This document shows positions 33,577 through 43,290 of a DNA stretch of 61,546 nt, in pieces; the first letter of the stretch is position 1; each line of letters begins with the position of its first letter. Origin of the DNA: NZQO01 sp964639255 (GTDB lineage Bacteria > Bacteroidota > Bacteroidia > Flavobacteriales > Flavobacteriaceae). The position numbers and the translations under genes are program-made. Under the pieces are notes generated by a model that worked only from the letters and a program-made list of their open reading frames with translations, ran no database searches and was not told the origin of the DNA. The stretch spans positions 1 to 61,546 of the forward strand of contig CAZXDP010000010.1 in the NCBI GenBank assembly GCA_964639255.1. The letters are read 5' to 3'.

Positions 33577-36207
33577 ATGGCAATAGCGGTTAAATATGAA
33601 GCGCAACAGGTAGAAGATAAATGGTATGCCTACTGGATGGAACAGGGGTATTTCCATTCAGAAGTTGATGAACGGGAGCCCTACGCTATCGTGATACCGC
33701 CACCCAATGTTACCGGGGTGCTGCATATGGGCCATATGTTAAACAATACGCTGCAAGATGTACTTATACGACGTGCCCGATTAAAGGGGTATAATGCCTG
33801 TTGGGTGCCGGGTACCGACCACGCGTCCATAGCCACAGAGGCAAAGGTAGTAGCCAAGCTAAAGGCCGATGGTATAGAGAAGTCTTCGCTTTCCAGAGAG
33901 GAATTTTTAGAGCACGCTTGGGAATGGACACATAAACATGGGGGTATCATTTTGGAACAGCTGAAAAAACTTGGTGCTTCTTGCGATTGGGAACGAACCA
34001 AGTTTACGATGGATGACGATATGTCGGCCTCGGTTATAAAGGTTTTTGTAGATTTATATCGCAAGGGTCACATCTACCGTGGCTACCGTATGGTAAACTG
34101 GGATCCACAGGCGAAAACCACCCTTTCAGACGAAGAGGTAATCTACCAGGAGAAACAGGGGAATCTTTATTTTCTCAATTATAAAATTGAAAATTCCAAC
34201 GATCACCTCACCATTGCCACGACGCGTCCAGAAACTATTTTAGGCGATACGGCCATTTGTATAAACCCGCACGATGAGCGATTTCAGCATTTGAAGGGTA
34301 AAAAGGCGATTGTTCCAATTTGCAGCAGGGTGGTTCCCATTATTGAAGATGAATATGTCGATATCGCCTTTGGAACGGGCTGCCTTAAGGTAACCCCTGC
34401 GCACGATGAGAATGACAAGATGTTGGGTGACAAGCACCAATTGGAGGTAATCGATATCTTGAACGACGACGCCACCCTTAACCAATATGGATTGCATTAT
34501 CAGGGCAAGGATCGATTTGTCGTGCGACGGGAAATCGTTGAAGAGCTAAAGCAGTTGGGCGCGTTGCAAAAAATCGAGCAGCATACCAATAAAATTGGTA
34601 CCAGCGAGCGCACGGGGGCGGTAATTGAGCCGAAGTTGAGCGACCAATGGTTCCTTAAAATGAAGGAGTTGGCCCAGCCGGCGCTGGAGGCAGTGCTGAA
34701 CAAAGATATTAACCTAGTGCCCGAAAAATTTTTGAATACTTATCGCCACTGGATGGAAAATGTGCGCGACTGGAACATTTCAAGGCAGTTGTGGTGGGGC
34801 CACCAAATTCCTGCCTATTATTACGGCACCGGTAAGGATGATTTCGTCGTAGCCGAAACAAAGGAAGAAGCAATTCAATTGGCGCGAGAAGCATCGGGCG
34901 ATCAATCCCTTACGGAAGAGAATTTGAAGCAGGATCCAGATGCCCTCGATACTTGGTTTTCTTCTTGGTTATGGCCCATAAGCGTTTTTAACGGAATATT
35001 GGAGCCAAACAATCGCGAGATACACTATTATTATCCTACCAAAGACTTGGTAACGGCTCCCGAAATTCTGTTTTTCTGGGTGGCCCGTATGATCATTGCC
35101 GGATACGAATACAGGGATGAGAAACCATTCAGTAGCATCTATTTAACTGGAATTGTTAGGGATAAGCAACGTCGCAAAATGAGCAAATCGCTGGGTAACT
35201 CCCCAGACCCCATCGAGCTCATTAATCAGTACGGGGCAGATGGCGTTCGTGTGGGAATGCTGTTGAGCAGTCCCGCAGGCAATGATTTGATGTTCGATGA
35301 GGACCTTTGCAAGCAAGGAAGTGGCTTTGTAAATAAAATATGGAATGCGTTTCGGTTGATACAAGGTTGGGAAGTTTCTGAAGAAAAGTCGCCTGTGCAG
35401 GCAGATACCGTCGCAATTCGATGGTATAGGTCCAAATTTCAGAAAACCCTTGCGGAAATAGAAGACCATTATTCCAAATACCGCATTAGCGATGCTTTAA
35501 TGGCTACTTATAAGCTGGTTTGGGACGATTTCTGTTCCTGGTTGCTGGAAATGGTAAAGCCTGCTTACGGCGAACCCATTTCGCTTGAGGTACGCAATGA
35601 GGTAATTGCTGCCCTAGAGGATAATTTGAGAATTTTGCATCCCTTTGTTCCGTTTATTTCCGAGGAGATTTGGCAGCATTTGGCGCAACGCACCCCGGAA
35701 GAAGCACTTATCGTGGCATCTTGGCCAGAGACGACAGGGTATGACGAGAAATTGATACGGCAGTTCGAGCTTGCTTCCGAAGTTATTAGCGGCATTCGTA
35801 CCATTAGAAAGCAAAAAAACCTATCCTTTAAAGATAGCCTGAAATTGATGGTCATCAATAACGAAAATACTGAAACTACCTTCGATGGCATCATCAGTAA
35901 GCTTGGCAATGTAGAATCGATAGAATATGTGGAGCAGCCCATAGAAGGGGCACTTACGTTCAGGGTTAAAAGCAATGAGTACTTTATACCTATGGAAGGG
36001 GCTATCGATGTGGAGGCTGAAATTGAAAAATTGGAGGAAGAGCTGCGCTATACCGAAGGTTTCCTGAAAAGCGTTCAGGGGAAGCTCAAGAACGAACGCT
36101 TCGTTAACAACGCACCAGAACAGGTAGTGGCAATAGAGAAGCAAAAAGAAGCCGATGCCTTGGCAAAAATTGATACTTTGAAGGCGAGTTTGGCCAGTTT
36201 GCGTTAA
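33577..36207 (+). CDS. valS: valyl-tRNA synthetase
   Basis: An 876-residue class I synthetase of normal length. The HIGH motif is HMGH at residues 50-53 (PPPNVTGVLHMGHM), the CP1 editing domain has ATTRPETILGDTA and TPAHDENDK, KMSKS is at residues 534-538, and the C-terminal ~70 residues form the ValRS coiled coil. It charges tRNA-Val and edits mischarged threonine. ATG 33577 (MAIAVKYEAQQVE) is chosen over 33526. No T-box leader is seen. Confidence 0.97.
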   Translation: MAIAVKYEAQQVEDKWYAYWMEQGYFHSEVDEREPYAIVIPPPNVTGVLHMGHMLNNTLQDVLIRRARLKGYNACWVPGTDHASIATEAKVVAKLKADGIEKSSLSREEFLEHAWEWTHKHGGIILEQLKKLGASCDWERTKFTMDDDMSASVIKVFVDLYRKGHIYRGYRMVNWDPQAKTTLSDEEVIYQEKQGNLYFLNYKIENSNDHLTIATTRPETILGDTAICINPHDERFQHLKGKKAIVPICSRVVPIIEDEYVDIAFGTGCLKVTPAHDENDKMLGDKHQLEVIDILNDDATLNQYGLHYQGKDRFVVRREIVEELKQLGALQKIEQHTNKIGTSERTGAVIEPKLSDQWFLKMKELAQPALEAVLNKDINLVPEKFLNTYRHWMENVRDWNISRQLWWGHQIPAYYYGTGKDDFVVAETKEEAIQLAREASGDQSLTEENLKQDPDALDTWFSSWLWPISVFNGILEPNNREIHYYYPTKDLVTAPEILFFWVARMIIAGYEYRDEKPFSSIYLTGIVRDKQRRKMSKSLGNSPDPIELINQYGADGVRVGMLLSSPAGNDLMFDEDLCKQGSGFVNKIWNAFRLIQGWEVSEEKSPVQADTVAIRWYRSKFQKTLAEIEDHYSKYRISDALMATYKLVWDDFCSWLLEMVKPAYGEPISLEVRNEVIAALEDNLRILHPFVPFISEEIWQHLAQRTPEEALIVASWPETTGYDEKLIRQFELASEVISGIRTIRKQKNLSFKDSLKLMVINNENTETTFDGIISKLGNVESIEYVEQPIEGALTFRVKSNEYFIPMEGAIDVEAEIEKLEEELRYTEGFLKSVQGKLKNERFVNNAPEQVVAIEKQKEADALAKIDTLKASLASLR

Positions 36208-36289
36208 ATTGCCCTATAATGCGCTAAAACTGAGTTAAAAACCTTCAATTTTATTACGATGCCTTGTAATTTCAAGAAAATTTGAAGTT

Positions 36290-36532
36290 ATGGAACAGGC
36301 CAAGTACGATCAAATGCAGTCAATGCTCAACAAGCTTGAAGATATAAAGAACAGCCAAGAGAGCATTTTAGATAAAATAAATCACGTTATCACCGATTTA
36401 TTTCAGCATCCCGACAAAGACCTTGAGAAGGCGATGGAAGAAGCCCATCTAAAAGCCTCAGATAATGTAGATCGAATTCGAGAGGCGATCGAGGACTACG
36501 AGATAAAATTCAATAAACTGCAGCAGCAATAG
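36290..36532 (+). CDS. small helical protein of unknown function
   Basis: An 80-residue, highly charged protein with a hydrophobic heptad-like spacing (MLNKLEDIKNSQESILDKIN), predicted almost fully alpha-helical with no membrane segment or signal. I do not recognise a family. It follows valS by 82 bases on the same strand and meets the ACBP gene head-on with a one-base gap. Frame, length and composition support a real gene, but only weakly. Confidence 0.6.
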   Translation: MEQAKYDQMQSMLNKLEDIKNSQESILDKINHVITDLFQHPDKDLEKAMEEAHLKASDNVDRIREAIEDYEIKFNKLQQQ

Positions 36533-36533
36533 G

Positions 36534-36800
36534 CTATTTTCGGTACAGAAAATAATTATGCACAGTTTCTATGTACCTCCGTTTGGCCTCATTGCGAGAC
36601 ATATTGGGTGTTTGGAAAAGTGCATTGGTTTTAAAGGCAGTAATGAGTGGCTTCCCACCACTGGGCGGATCTACGTCTCCCGTAGCTCTCTTATAGTAAG
36701 CATACAATCTTAACAGAACATCGGCCGGAAACGGTTCGGTATGCTCGTTGATGCTCTGTACGGCTTTTTCAAAGGCAGTATCCAATTCTTTTGGTGTCAT
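36534..36800 (-). CDS. acyl-CoA-binding protein
   Basis: An 88-residue single-domain ACBP. Family residues are visible in LLRLYAYYKRATGDVDPPSG and YIETVHNYF; the helix with the conserved Tyr/Lys that bind the CoA phosphate is the first of these. It binds long-chain acyl-CoA in the cytoplasm. It overlaps psd by 4 bases (ATGA), in a cluster that makes phospholipids, which fits a role in delivering acyl-CoA. Confidence 0.92.
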   Translation of the reverse strand: MTPKELDTAFEKAVQSINEHTEPFPADVLLRLYAYYKRATGDVDPPSGGKPLITAFKTNALFQTPNMSRNEAKRRYIETVHNYFLYRK

Positions 36801-37447
36801 TTGGTTGCCAAAATTGTAATTCCCCCTTTCACCTTCTCATTTAGAGCTACCTGAACCTTGGCATCTAAGGGTAGAAAGACGTCCACCCGAGACCCGAACT
36901 TTATAAACCCGCTGTCGCTGGCCTGGGCGACTTCTTGGCCTTCCTCGGCGTAATTAACGATGCGTTTGGCCAATGCCCCAGCAATTTGCCGGTGCAGTAC
37001 CTCACCAAATTCTGTAGATTCTACCACAACCGTAGTGCGCTCGTTTTCTTCAGAAGATTTTGGATGCCATGCCACCAAGTACTTGCCGGGATGGTACTTA
37101 CTGTACCGCACCGTGCCGCCCACGGGATATCTCGTTACATGAACATTGATGGGCGACATAAATACTGAAATTTGCAAGCGCTTGTCCTTGAAATATTCCT
37201 TTTCAAAAACCTCTTCGATTACCACGACCTTTCCATCTACTGGAGACAGCACCTGCGATTCGTTCAGGATAAAGTTGCGCTTTGGGTTTCTGAAAAATTG
37301 AAGTATAAGCAGCAGCAAAACAATAAGAGCGATGATAATACCGCCGCGTATTACTGAATTTTCCACAAAGTAATCTGCCAAGAGGCTAAGCGCAATACAC
37401 AGCGCCAAAGCTCCAACTATAATTTTATATCCTTCCTTATGAAACAT
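36797..37447 (-). CDS. psd: phosphatidylserine decarboxylase
   Basis: A 216-residue protein of the short Psd type. Two N-terminal membrane helices are followed by SPVDGKVVVIEEV, the MSPINVHVTRYPV segment and the self-cleavage site GFIKFGSRVD. Cleavage between Gly and Ser creates the pyruvoyl group. It makes phosphatidylethanolamine from phosphatidylserine. The 5' end overlaps the cdsA gene by 11 bases. Confidence 0.94.
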   Translation of the reverse strand: MFHKEGYKIIVGALALCIALSLLADYFVENSVIRGGIIIALIVLLLLILQFFRNPKRNFILNESQVLSPVDGKVVVIEEVFEKEYFKDKRLQISVFMSPINVHVTRYPVGGTVRYSKYHPGKYLVAWHPKSSEENERTTVVVESTEFGEVLHRQIAGALAKRIVNYAEEGQEVAQASDSGFIKFGSRVDVFLPLDAKVQVALNEKVKGGITILATK

Positions 37448-38264
37448 AATCTGCTATTTCCAAGAGTGCGTAAATAAAAGGGCTGGCGTACATAATGCTA
37501 TCCAACCGGTCGTAAAGTCCGCCGTGTCCAGGCATTAACACCCCACTGTCCTTAACACCTGCTTGCCGTTTAAATTTCGACTGTATTAAATCGCCAATGG
37601 TACCAAAAACCGAGGCCACCACTGCCATAGCAAGCCATAAGGTTAGTGGAAATTCTGTAGCCAATTCGGGACGGTACTTTTCAAGACATTTAAAGATAAT
37701 AAAACTAGCCAAAATAGCGCCGCCAAGTCCTCCCAGAAAACCCTCCACCGTTTTTTTCGGTGAGATGCGCTCCAACAATTTATGTTTGCCAAAATTCTTG
37801 CCAATGAGATAGGCGAAGGAATCGTTGCTCCAAATTAGTACGAAAGCGCCACCAATGATTTCTGGCACGAACCGGATGCCGCGCTGCGGAATAAGCGTTA
37901 AAAAAATAAATCCGCTAATGGCGTACAGAATTACCGCCACATACTTTTTCTTTTCGAACATGGGGATCTTGCTTACCCAGAGGACATCTTTCAGCAAAAA
38001 GAGATTGATAAAACAGCATAAAATGAGAAGAAGATATACGGCGTTCATATCGAAAATCGCATAGCTGAAAAAATAAAAAAACAGTGCCAAAAGTCCGTAT
38101 GCCAAGTAACTGGTAAGGTGGATAAGTTTTAAAAATTCGCTAAGCGTAATGAGGGCAAGCAGAAAAAAGAGTCCTACAAACCATTCGCGCGACGTGAACA
38201 TAGTGAAGATCACAATGGAAATGTACACGAGCCCAGAAAGGGAACGCACGAAAAATTCTCTCAT
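37437..38264 (-). CDS. cdsA: phosphatidate cytidylyltransferase
   Basis: A 275-residue integral membrane protein with about seven or eight hydrophobic helices. The CDP-transferase signature lies near the C-terminus: SPKKTVEGFLGGLGGA, then GDLIQSKFKRQAGVKDSG and MPGHGGLYDRLDS, with the conserved aspartates. It makes CDP-diacylglycerol, the precursor of phosphatidylserine used by the neighbouring Psd. It begins 3 bases after the LUD stop. Confidence 0.95.
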   Translation of the reverse strand: MREFFVRSLSGLVYISIVIFTMFTSREWFVGLFFLLALITLSEFLKLIHLTSYLAYGLLALFFYFFSYAIFDMNAVYLLLILCCFINLFLLKDVLWVSKIPMFEKKKYVAVILYAISGFIFLTLIPQRGIRFVPEIIGGAFVLIWSNDSFAYLIGKNFGKHKLLERISPKKTVEGFLGGLGGAILASFIIFKCLEKYRPELATEFPLTLWLAMAVVASVFGTIGDLIQSKFKRQAGVKDSGVLMPGHGGLYDRLDSIMYASPFIYALLEIADYVS

Positions 38265-38267
38265 AGA

Positions 38268-38870
38268 TTAAAGGTCTTCCAGTAGCAGCAAATATAGGTT
38301 TTTTGTGCTACTTCCATAACTCATAAAGTCCTTTTCTTTATTGGTTTCGAAGTCTTGGATGGTTGTAATGTTCGTAGGAATGTGCCCCGTACTGCGCGAT
38401 TTTATGATGCGCAACCCTTCGCTTATGGTATCTACCAATTGACTGGTAGTGGCAAAAATGACAATGTTAAAGGGAAGTTCGTTCAGCTTTTTCTCTTTGA
38501 TCTGATTTGAGGAAAGAAGGATGGAACCGTTTTTTGCCACGAGCGATTCGCAGGTGGTCAAGAAGAATTTAGCTTGGGTACTTTTGGTAAAATTCAGGTT
38601 GAAACCGTCAAATTTCTTAGAGAGGTGCTCGTTAATGCAAAACACATCTTGCTCGTACCAATCGTTTTCCAATAAGATGTTGTCGAACGATTCTAGAACT
38701 TCTTCAGAATTTTCACAATAAAGAAACTTGCCGCCATTTTTGTTGAAATTGTAGGTAAACTTCTCATCTATAGGTAGTTTCTCTTCAGGATAATATTTGC
38801 TCGTTTCAGACTTTTTGGCTTTTTCGTCTGATTTATAATTAGGGTTCAAAAGTCTTTTGAAGAGACTCAT
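38268..38870 (-). CDS. LUD-domain protein (LutB/LutC-like)
   Basis: A 200-residue LUD (lactate utilisation) domain protein. Landmarks are LLENDWYEQDVFCINEHL, FLTTCESLVAKNGSILLSS and LNELPFNIVIFATTSQLVD. It lacks the cysteine clusters of LutB, so only the NagB-like LUD fold is present. A single LUD gene between ftsH and cdsA is common in Bacteroidota; its role there is unknown. It is not part of a lactate operon here. Confidence 0.88.
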   Translation of the reverse strand: MSLFKRLLNPNYKSDEKAKKSETSKYYPEEKLPIDEKFTYNFNKNGGKFLYCENSEEVLESFDNILLENDWYEQDVFCINEHLSKKFDGFNLNFTKSTQAKFFLTTCESLVAKNGSILLSSNQIKEKKLNELPFNIVIFATTSQLVDTISEGLRIIKSRSTGHIPTNITTIQDFETNKEKDFMSYGSSTKNLYLLLLEDL

Positions 38871-38988
38871 GTATGCATGGAGATTGAGGAGTTTTTAATT
38901 TGTGCTTTCCACCAAATATATGAAATATATGGAGAAATAAGCGGCTTCTATTTGAAAGATTGAAGGCAATCTTGAAAAGGCGGCTACT

Positions 38989-41010
38989 CTAGGAAGTAGC
39001 TACCTTTTCTTCTTGCTTTCCGTGCGAATTATCATTGTCGTCGCTATCATCATCTTTATCGCTGGTACTTTTTGTTTCGTTAGGCACTTCTTCCGGCTTC
39101 TCGAAAGGGCGCTTCCCGAAGATACGCTCTAGGCTTTCCTTGAAGATTACCTCTTTCTCTAGCAGTTCATTGGCAAGCTCGGTAAGCTTGTCCTTGTTTT
39201 TCTCTAGCAGCGCAACGGCGCGTTGGTATTGGGCCTCGATAAGGTTTGAAATTTCCTTGTCAATCATTTCAGCTGTTTTCTCACTGTAGGGCTTTGTAAA
39301 GCCATAATCATTTTGGCCGCTGCTATCGTAGTAAGTTAAGTTGCCAATATTCTCATTTAGACCATAAATAGTGACCATGGCGCGAGCCTGTTTGGTTACC
39401 TTTTCCAGGTCGCTTAGCGCACCGGTGGAAATTTTATCGAAAATCACCTTCTCGGCAGCTCGACCCCCAAGGGCGGCGCACATTTCATCTAACATCTGTT
39501 CTGGGCGAACGATAAGTCGCTCCTCAGGCAAATACCAAGCGGCACCCAGCGATTGCCCTCTCGGCACGATGGTAACCTTAACTAACGGTGCAGCGTGCTC
39601 GAGCATCCAGCTTACCGTGGCGTGTCCGGCTTCGTGGAAAGCAATTGCCTTTTTCTCTTCTGGGGTAATGATCTTGTTTTTCTTCTCCAAGCCGCCAACG
39701 ATACGGTCTACTGCATCGAGAAAATCTTGCTTGCCAACACTTTTCCGTTCCTTTCTTGCGGCTATTAAAGCAGCCTCGTTGCATACATTGGCAATATCGG
39801 CGCCAGAGAATCCTGGGGTTTGTTTTGCAAGGAAATCGGTATCAAGGCTGTCGTCTTTTTTTAACGGACGTAGGTGCACTTCAAAAATCTCTTTCCGTTC
39901 CCTAACATCTGGTAGATCAACATAGATTTGACGGTCAAATCTGCCCGCGCGCATCAAGGCCTTGTCCAGTACATCGGCACGGTTGGTTGCCGCCAATACA
40001 ATAACATTGGTATTGGTGCCAAAACCGTCCATTTCAGTAAGTAATTGATTGAGTGTATTCTCACGCTCATCGTTAGAGCCAGAAAAGTTATTCTTCCCAC
40101 GGGCGCGACCAATAGCATCAATTTCATCGATAAAAATGATGGAAGGAGATTTTTCCTTCGCTTGCTTAAAGAGGTCGCGCACCCTCGAAGCGCCCACTCC
40201 AACGAACATTTCGACGAAGTCTGATCCTGAAAGCGAGAAGAAAGGCACTTTTGCCTCGCCTGCTACCGCTTTTGCCAACAGGGTCTTTCCTGTTCCCGGT
40301 GGGCCAACCAGCAAGGCGCCCTTGGGAATTTTTCCTCCTAGGGAGGTGTATTTTTCTGGATTTTTAAGAAAATCTACAATTTCCTGAACTTCTTCCTTGG
40401 CTCCTTCAAGTCCAGCCACATCCTTGAACGATGTTTTTACATCTGTTTTTTCATCAAAAAGCTTTGCTTTCGACTTTCCAATGTTGAAGATCTGGCCACC
40501 AGCGCCTCCACCGGCCCCTGAGGACATACGGCGCATAATGAAAATCCAAATGGCGATGATAACCACGAAGGGAAGCAGGGTCAACAACAATTCGCCCCAC
40601 ATGTTGGACTCGGTAGACCAAACCACCTTGGTGTCTAGGTTATTCGCTTCTTTTATCTCATTGATATCATTTTCGAAATTTTGAAGATCTCCAAACTCAA
40701 ATTGATAGGTAGGCTCGTTAGGCCCCGGCGCCATAAGCGAATTGTTTCTGTTTTGGGAATGTACTTCCTTGGCCTTAGCCTCTTCGGTAAGGTATACTTT
40801 AGCCAACTTTTTATTAACGATATCGACCTTGGCCACATCGCCGTTGCTCAAAAAACGCTCAAACTCTGCCTGGGTCGTCTTAGCGGGCTGCGACCAGCTG
40901 CCGCCCCCAAAAAATTGAATGCCTATAAATACTAGAAAAATAGCCGCATAAATCCAATACGCGCTAAATTTGGGTCTTTTGTTTTCTGGTTTTTTATTTT
41001 CTTTCGCCAT
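38989..41010 (-). CDS. ftsH: ATP-dependent zinc metalloprotease FtsH
   Basis: A 673-residue protein. Transmembrane helices at about residues 18-36 and 139-160, Walker A GPPGTGKT at 236-243, Walker B IIFIDEIDAIG, second region of homology with ADVLDKALMRAGRFD, and the protease motif HEAGH. The ~35-residue C-terminal tail is very acidic (SDKDDDSDDNDNS). It unfolds and degrades membrane and regulatory proteins. It follows rsfS by 18 bases; 118 bases separate it from the LUD gene, and I see nothing in that gap. Confidence 0.97.
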   Translation of the reverse strand: MAKENKKPENKRPKFSAYWIYAAIFLVFIGIQFFGGGSWSQPAKTTQAEFERFLSNGDVAKVDIVNKKLAKVYLTEEAKAKEVHSQNRNNSLMAPGPNEPTYQFEFGDLQNFENDINEIKEANNLDTKVVWSTESNMWGELLLTLLPFVVIIAIWIFIMRRMSSGAGGGAGGQIFNIGKSKAKLFDEKTDVKTSFKDVAGLEGAKEEVQEIVDFLKNPEKYTSLGGKIPKGALLVGPPGTGKTLLAKAVAGEAKVPFFSLSGSDFVEMFVGVGASRVRDLFKQAKEKSPSIIFIDEIDAIGRARGKNNFSGSNDERENTLNQLLTEMDGFGTNTNVIVLAATNRADVLDKALMRAGRFDRQIYVDLPDVRERKEIFEVHLRPLKKDDSLDTDFLAKQTPGFSGADIANVCNEAALIAARKERKSVGKQDFLDAVDRIVGGLEKKNKIITPEEKKAIAFHEAGHATVSWMLEHAAPLVKVTIVPRGQSLGAAWYLPEERLIVRPEQMLDEMCAALGGRAAEKVIFDKISTGALSDLEKVTKQARAMVTIYGLNENIGNLTYYDSSGQNDYGFTKPYSEKTAEMIDKEISNLIEAQYQRAVALLEKNKDKLTELANELLEKEVIFKESLERIFGKRPFEKPEEVPNETKSTSDKDDDSDDNDNSHGKQEEKVATS

Positions 41011-41028
41011 AGGGCTGTGTATCTAAAT

Positions 41029-41400
41029 TTAGTAAGTGGTTTCTATTTTCACCGATTTCGCATCGCCCCATAGTCCTTCAATGTCGTAAAATTCGCGAAT
41101 ATGCTTTTGGAAAACGTGCACGACCACATGTACGTAATCGATCAATACCCATTCGGCATTTTCGCTTCCTTCTACGTGCCAAGGTTTCTCCTTTAGCGTT
41201 TTGCTGGTGGATTTCTGAACGGAATTTACAATGGCATTCACCTGTGTATTCGAAGTACCATTGCAAATAATGAAGTAGTCGCAAACAGTGTTTTCAATCT
41301 CCCGAAGGTCAAGAATTTCAACATCTTGGCCCTTTACTTCTTCAATTCCCCTTATGATTTGGGTTATAAGTTGATCTGTCCCTTTTTCTTTCTTTAACAT
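41029..41400 (-). CDS. rsfS: ribosome silencing factor RsfS
   Basis: A 123-residue RsfS/Iojap protein. The family core is visible: FIICNGTSNTQVNAIV, EGSENAEWVLIDYVHVVVH and IREFYDIEGLWGDA. It binds uL14 on the 50S subunit and blocks 70S formation in stationary phase. It is the first gene of the rsfS-ftsH run, with a perfect promoter box 18 bases upstream. Confidence 0.95.
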   Translation of the reverse strand: MLKKEKGTDQLITQIIRGIEEVKGQDVEILDLREIENTVCDYFIICNGTSNTQVNAIVNSVQKSTSKTLKEKPWHVEGSENAEWVLIDYVHVVVHVFQKHIREFYDIEGLWGDAKSVKIETTY

Positions 41401-41418
41401 TAAAACTTTTTATTTGCA

Positions 41419-41426
41419 CAAAGTTA
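41419..41426 (-). promoter_or_regulatory. TAnnTTTG box of the rsfS-ftsH operon
   Basis: On the minus strand it reads TAACTTTG, 18 bases upstream of the rsfS ATG (41400). Confidence 0.55.
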
Positions 41427-41480
41427 TTACTTTTTTGTTTCTTGTTGGTTTTTAAAACCCCATTAGTAGCTTTATTTCGA

Positions 41481-42209
41481 GTGAAGATAATCAAACTTAG
41501 TGCCATTGACAGTACCAATGCCTACTTAAGGTCGCTGGGCCGTGAAATCGCCGTGCCCGATACTACCGTAGTAGTGGCCAAGCGTCAAACCGCGGGGAGG
41601 GGACAGCGGCTTTCCACGTGGCACTCTGTACCGGGCGAAAGCCTTACTTTTAGTATATACAAACGATTTTCAGCCCTCGCTGTCCACAAACAATTTGAGT
41701 TGCTCATGGCGACTTCGTTGGCAGTAAAGGAAGCGTTAGAAGATTTTGGGATTCCCCAGGTTTCGGTGAAATGGCCTAACGACATCTTGTCACGTTCCCA
41801 AAAAATATGTGGCATTTTAATTGAAAATACCTTGACGGGCAACACCATTGCAATGTCGATAATAGGGATTGGCCTCAACGTGAATGAAACCAGCTTTCCG
41901 AACCTTCCGCAGGCAACCTCTATGAAATTGGCTGCAGGCACATCTTTCGATCTCGACACAGTGCTCCGGGCAGTGTGTAAGTCGGTGATCGAGGCAGTTT
42001 CGGACTTGAAACATAGTGAAAGCTCCCTAAAAAATCGTTATGAGGAGGCGCTTTTTGGAAACCTTACTGAGCGTACGTTTGAATATCCCGACGGCACCAG
42101 GTTCATGGGAACTATTCGGGGCGTGTCCAGTTTGGGGGAACTAGTGGTCGAGACCGCCGCACCCGAACTTCAGAAATTTCAGTTTAAGGAATTGCGGCTA
42201 TTACTTTAA
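41481..42209 (+). CDS. birA: biotin--[acetyl-CoA-carboxylase] ligase
   Basis: A 242-residue BirA catalytic domain without the N-terminal DNA-binding region, so a monofunctional ligase. LSAIDSTNAYLRSLG opens the domain. The biotin-binding loop is KRQTAGRGQRLSTWHS, then VKWPNDILSRSQKICGILIE. It attaches biotin to acetyl-CoA carboxylase. Open frame starts at TTG 41442, but the family begins at VKIIKLSAIDSTN, so GTG 41481 is chosen. Its end overlaps the convergent SRPBCC gene by 4 bases. Confidence 0.9.
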   Translation: MKIIKLSAIDSTNAYLRSLGREIAVPDTTVVVAKRQTAGRGQRLSTWHSVPGESLTFSIYKRFSALAVHKQFELLMATSLAVKEALEDFGIPQVSVKWPNDILSRSQKICGILIENTLTGNTIAMSIIGIGLNVNETSFPNLPQATSMKLAAGTSFDLDTVLRAVCKSVIEAVSDLKHSESSLKNRYEEALFGNLTERTFEYPDGTRFMGTIRGVSSLGELVVETAAPELQKFQFKELRLLL

Positions 42210-42598
42210 ACCTCCTGTAAATTATTGGTCAAAGTGTCTATAAACTTAGAAATAGGACCTTTTATCATCATAGCCATCATCGCGTTGAACTCGCCCTGAA
42301 ACACCAATTCGGCCGTTGAAGACTGTTCGGTAACGGGGGTGATGTGGGCCGTTAGGGTAAACGGCATCTTATCACTCATAGCGCCCAGAACGACTTTATT
42401 GGGCGGCTGTACCTCTTTTACCTCTAAGGCGATTTCTGGCATACCCTTTAGGGCAAAGAGAAAAGCGTTTTCATTGAGCACTTCAAACTTACTGGTATTT
42501 TCGGGCATTAGTTGTTTAAAGTTTCTTACATCGCCCAGAAAATGGCATAATTCTTCTGCCGGTTTCTGTACGGTAACTTCCTTGCTTCGTAGTTCCAT
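42206..42598 (-). CDS. SRPBCC/START-like protein
   Basis: A 130-residue protein with the helix-grip pattern of SRPBCC proteins: VTVQKPAEELCHFLGDV, then FKQLMPEN, and a long C-terminal helix (GPISKFIDTLTNNLQ). These proteins bind hydrophobic ligands. It follows pyrE by 19 bases on the same strand. Ligand unknown. Confidence 0.85.
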   Translation of the reverse strand: MELRSKEVTVQKPAEELCHFLGDVRNFKQLMPENTSKFEVLNENAFLFALKGMPEIALEVKEVQPPNKVVLGAMSDKMPFTLTAHITPVTEQSSTAELVFQGEFNAMMAMMIKGPISKFIDTLTNNLQEV

Positions 42599-42617
42599 AG
42601 TTGTTTTTGAAATGAGA

Positions 42618-43283
42618 TTATTTACTGGCTTTAGGTGATGGCTTTGGTTGCCAGTTTGCTGGATCTTTTCGCCACTGGGACAGCATTTTTACTTCTTTTG
42701 CGAAAATATACCGCGATTTCTCTGCCTGTACCAAAAGATTTTCATAGTCGCTTAAGGTATGTAAGGTTACTTGGGCCGCTTCGAAATTTTCATGGGCAAC
42801 TTGGAAGCCGTAGCTAAAAATGGCAACCATCCCCTTAACATTGGCTCGTGCCTCGCGTAGGGCCTCTACAGCCATTAGGCTGCTCTTGCCGGTACTAATT
42901 AGATCTTCCACCACAACTACATTCTGATCGGGCTCCAGATGACCTTCTACCTGGTTTTGCCTGCCGTGCTTTTTGGCCTCTGGCCGCACATAGCAAAATG
43001 GGAGATTAAGGTAATCTGCCACCAAGGCCCCTATGCCAATGGCTCCGGTAGCAACACCGGCAATCATATCGGGCTTTCCATACAGTTCTTCTATTTGCTT
43101 GGCGAGAGTCTCCCGCAGGTAGTTGCGTATAATAGGGTAGGAGAGGGTTATACGGTTGTCGCAATAGATGGGCGATTGCCATCCTGAGGCCCAAGTGAAG
43201 GGGTTTTGCGGTTGCAATTTAATTGCATTAATTTGCAAAAGCAACTCAGCGGTTTTTTGCGCTGTGTCTTTGTTTAAAATCAT
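42618..43283 (-). CDS. pyrE: orotate phosphoribosyltransferase
   Basis: A 221-residue PyrE. Landmarks: PFTWASGWQSPIYCDNR, GVATGAIGIGALVADYL, YVRPEAKKHGRQNQVEG and the PRPP-binding loop VVVVEDLISTGKSS. It converts orotate and PRPP to OMP. ATG 43283 is chosen; the open frame upstream to 43400 reads back through the divergent Nudix gene. Only 7 bases separate the two start codons. Confidence 0.96.
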   Translation of the reverse strand: MILNKDTAQKTAELLLQINAIKLQPQNPFTWASGWQSPIYCDNRITLSYPIIRNYLRETLAKQIEELYGKPDMIAGVATGAIGIGALVADYLNLPFCYVRPEAKKHGRQNQVEGHLEPDQNVVVVEDLISTGKSSLMAVEALREARANVKGMVAIFSYGFQVAHENFEAAQVTLHTLSDYENLLVQAEKSRYIFAKEVKMLSQWRKDPANWQPKPSPKASK

Positions 43284-43290
43284 ACTGCAA

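Noticed and set aside
39371..39925. 184-residue plus-strand frame opposite ftsH
   Set aside because: Antisense shadow of a well-supported ftsH sequence; composition is Ser/Arg-rich with no family features.
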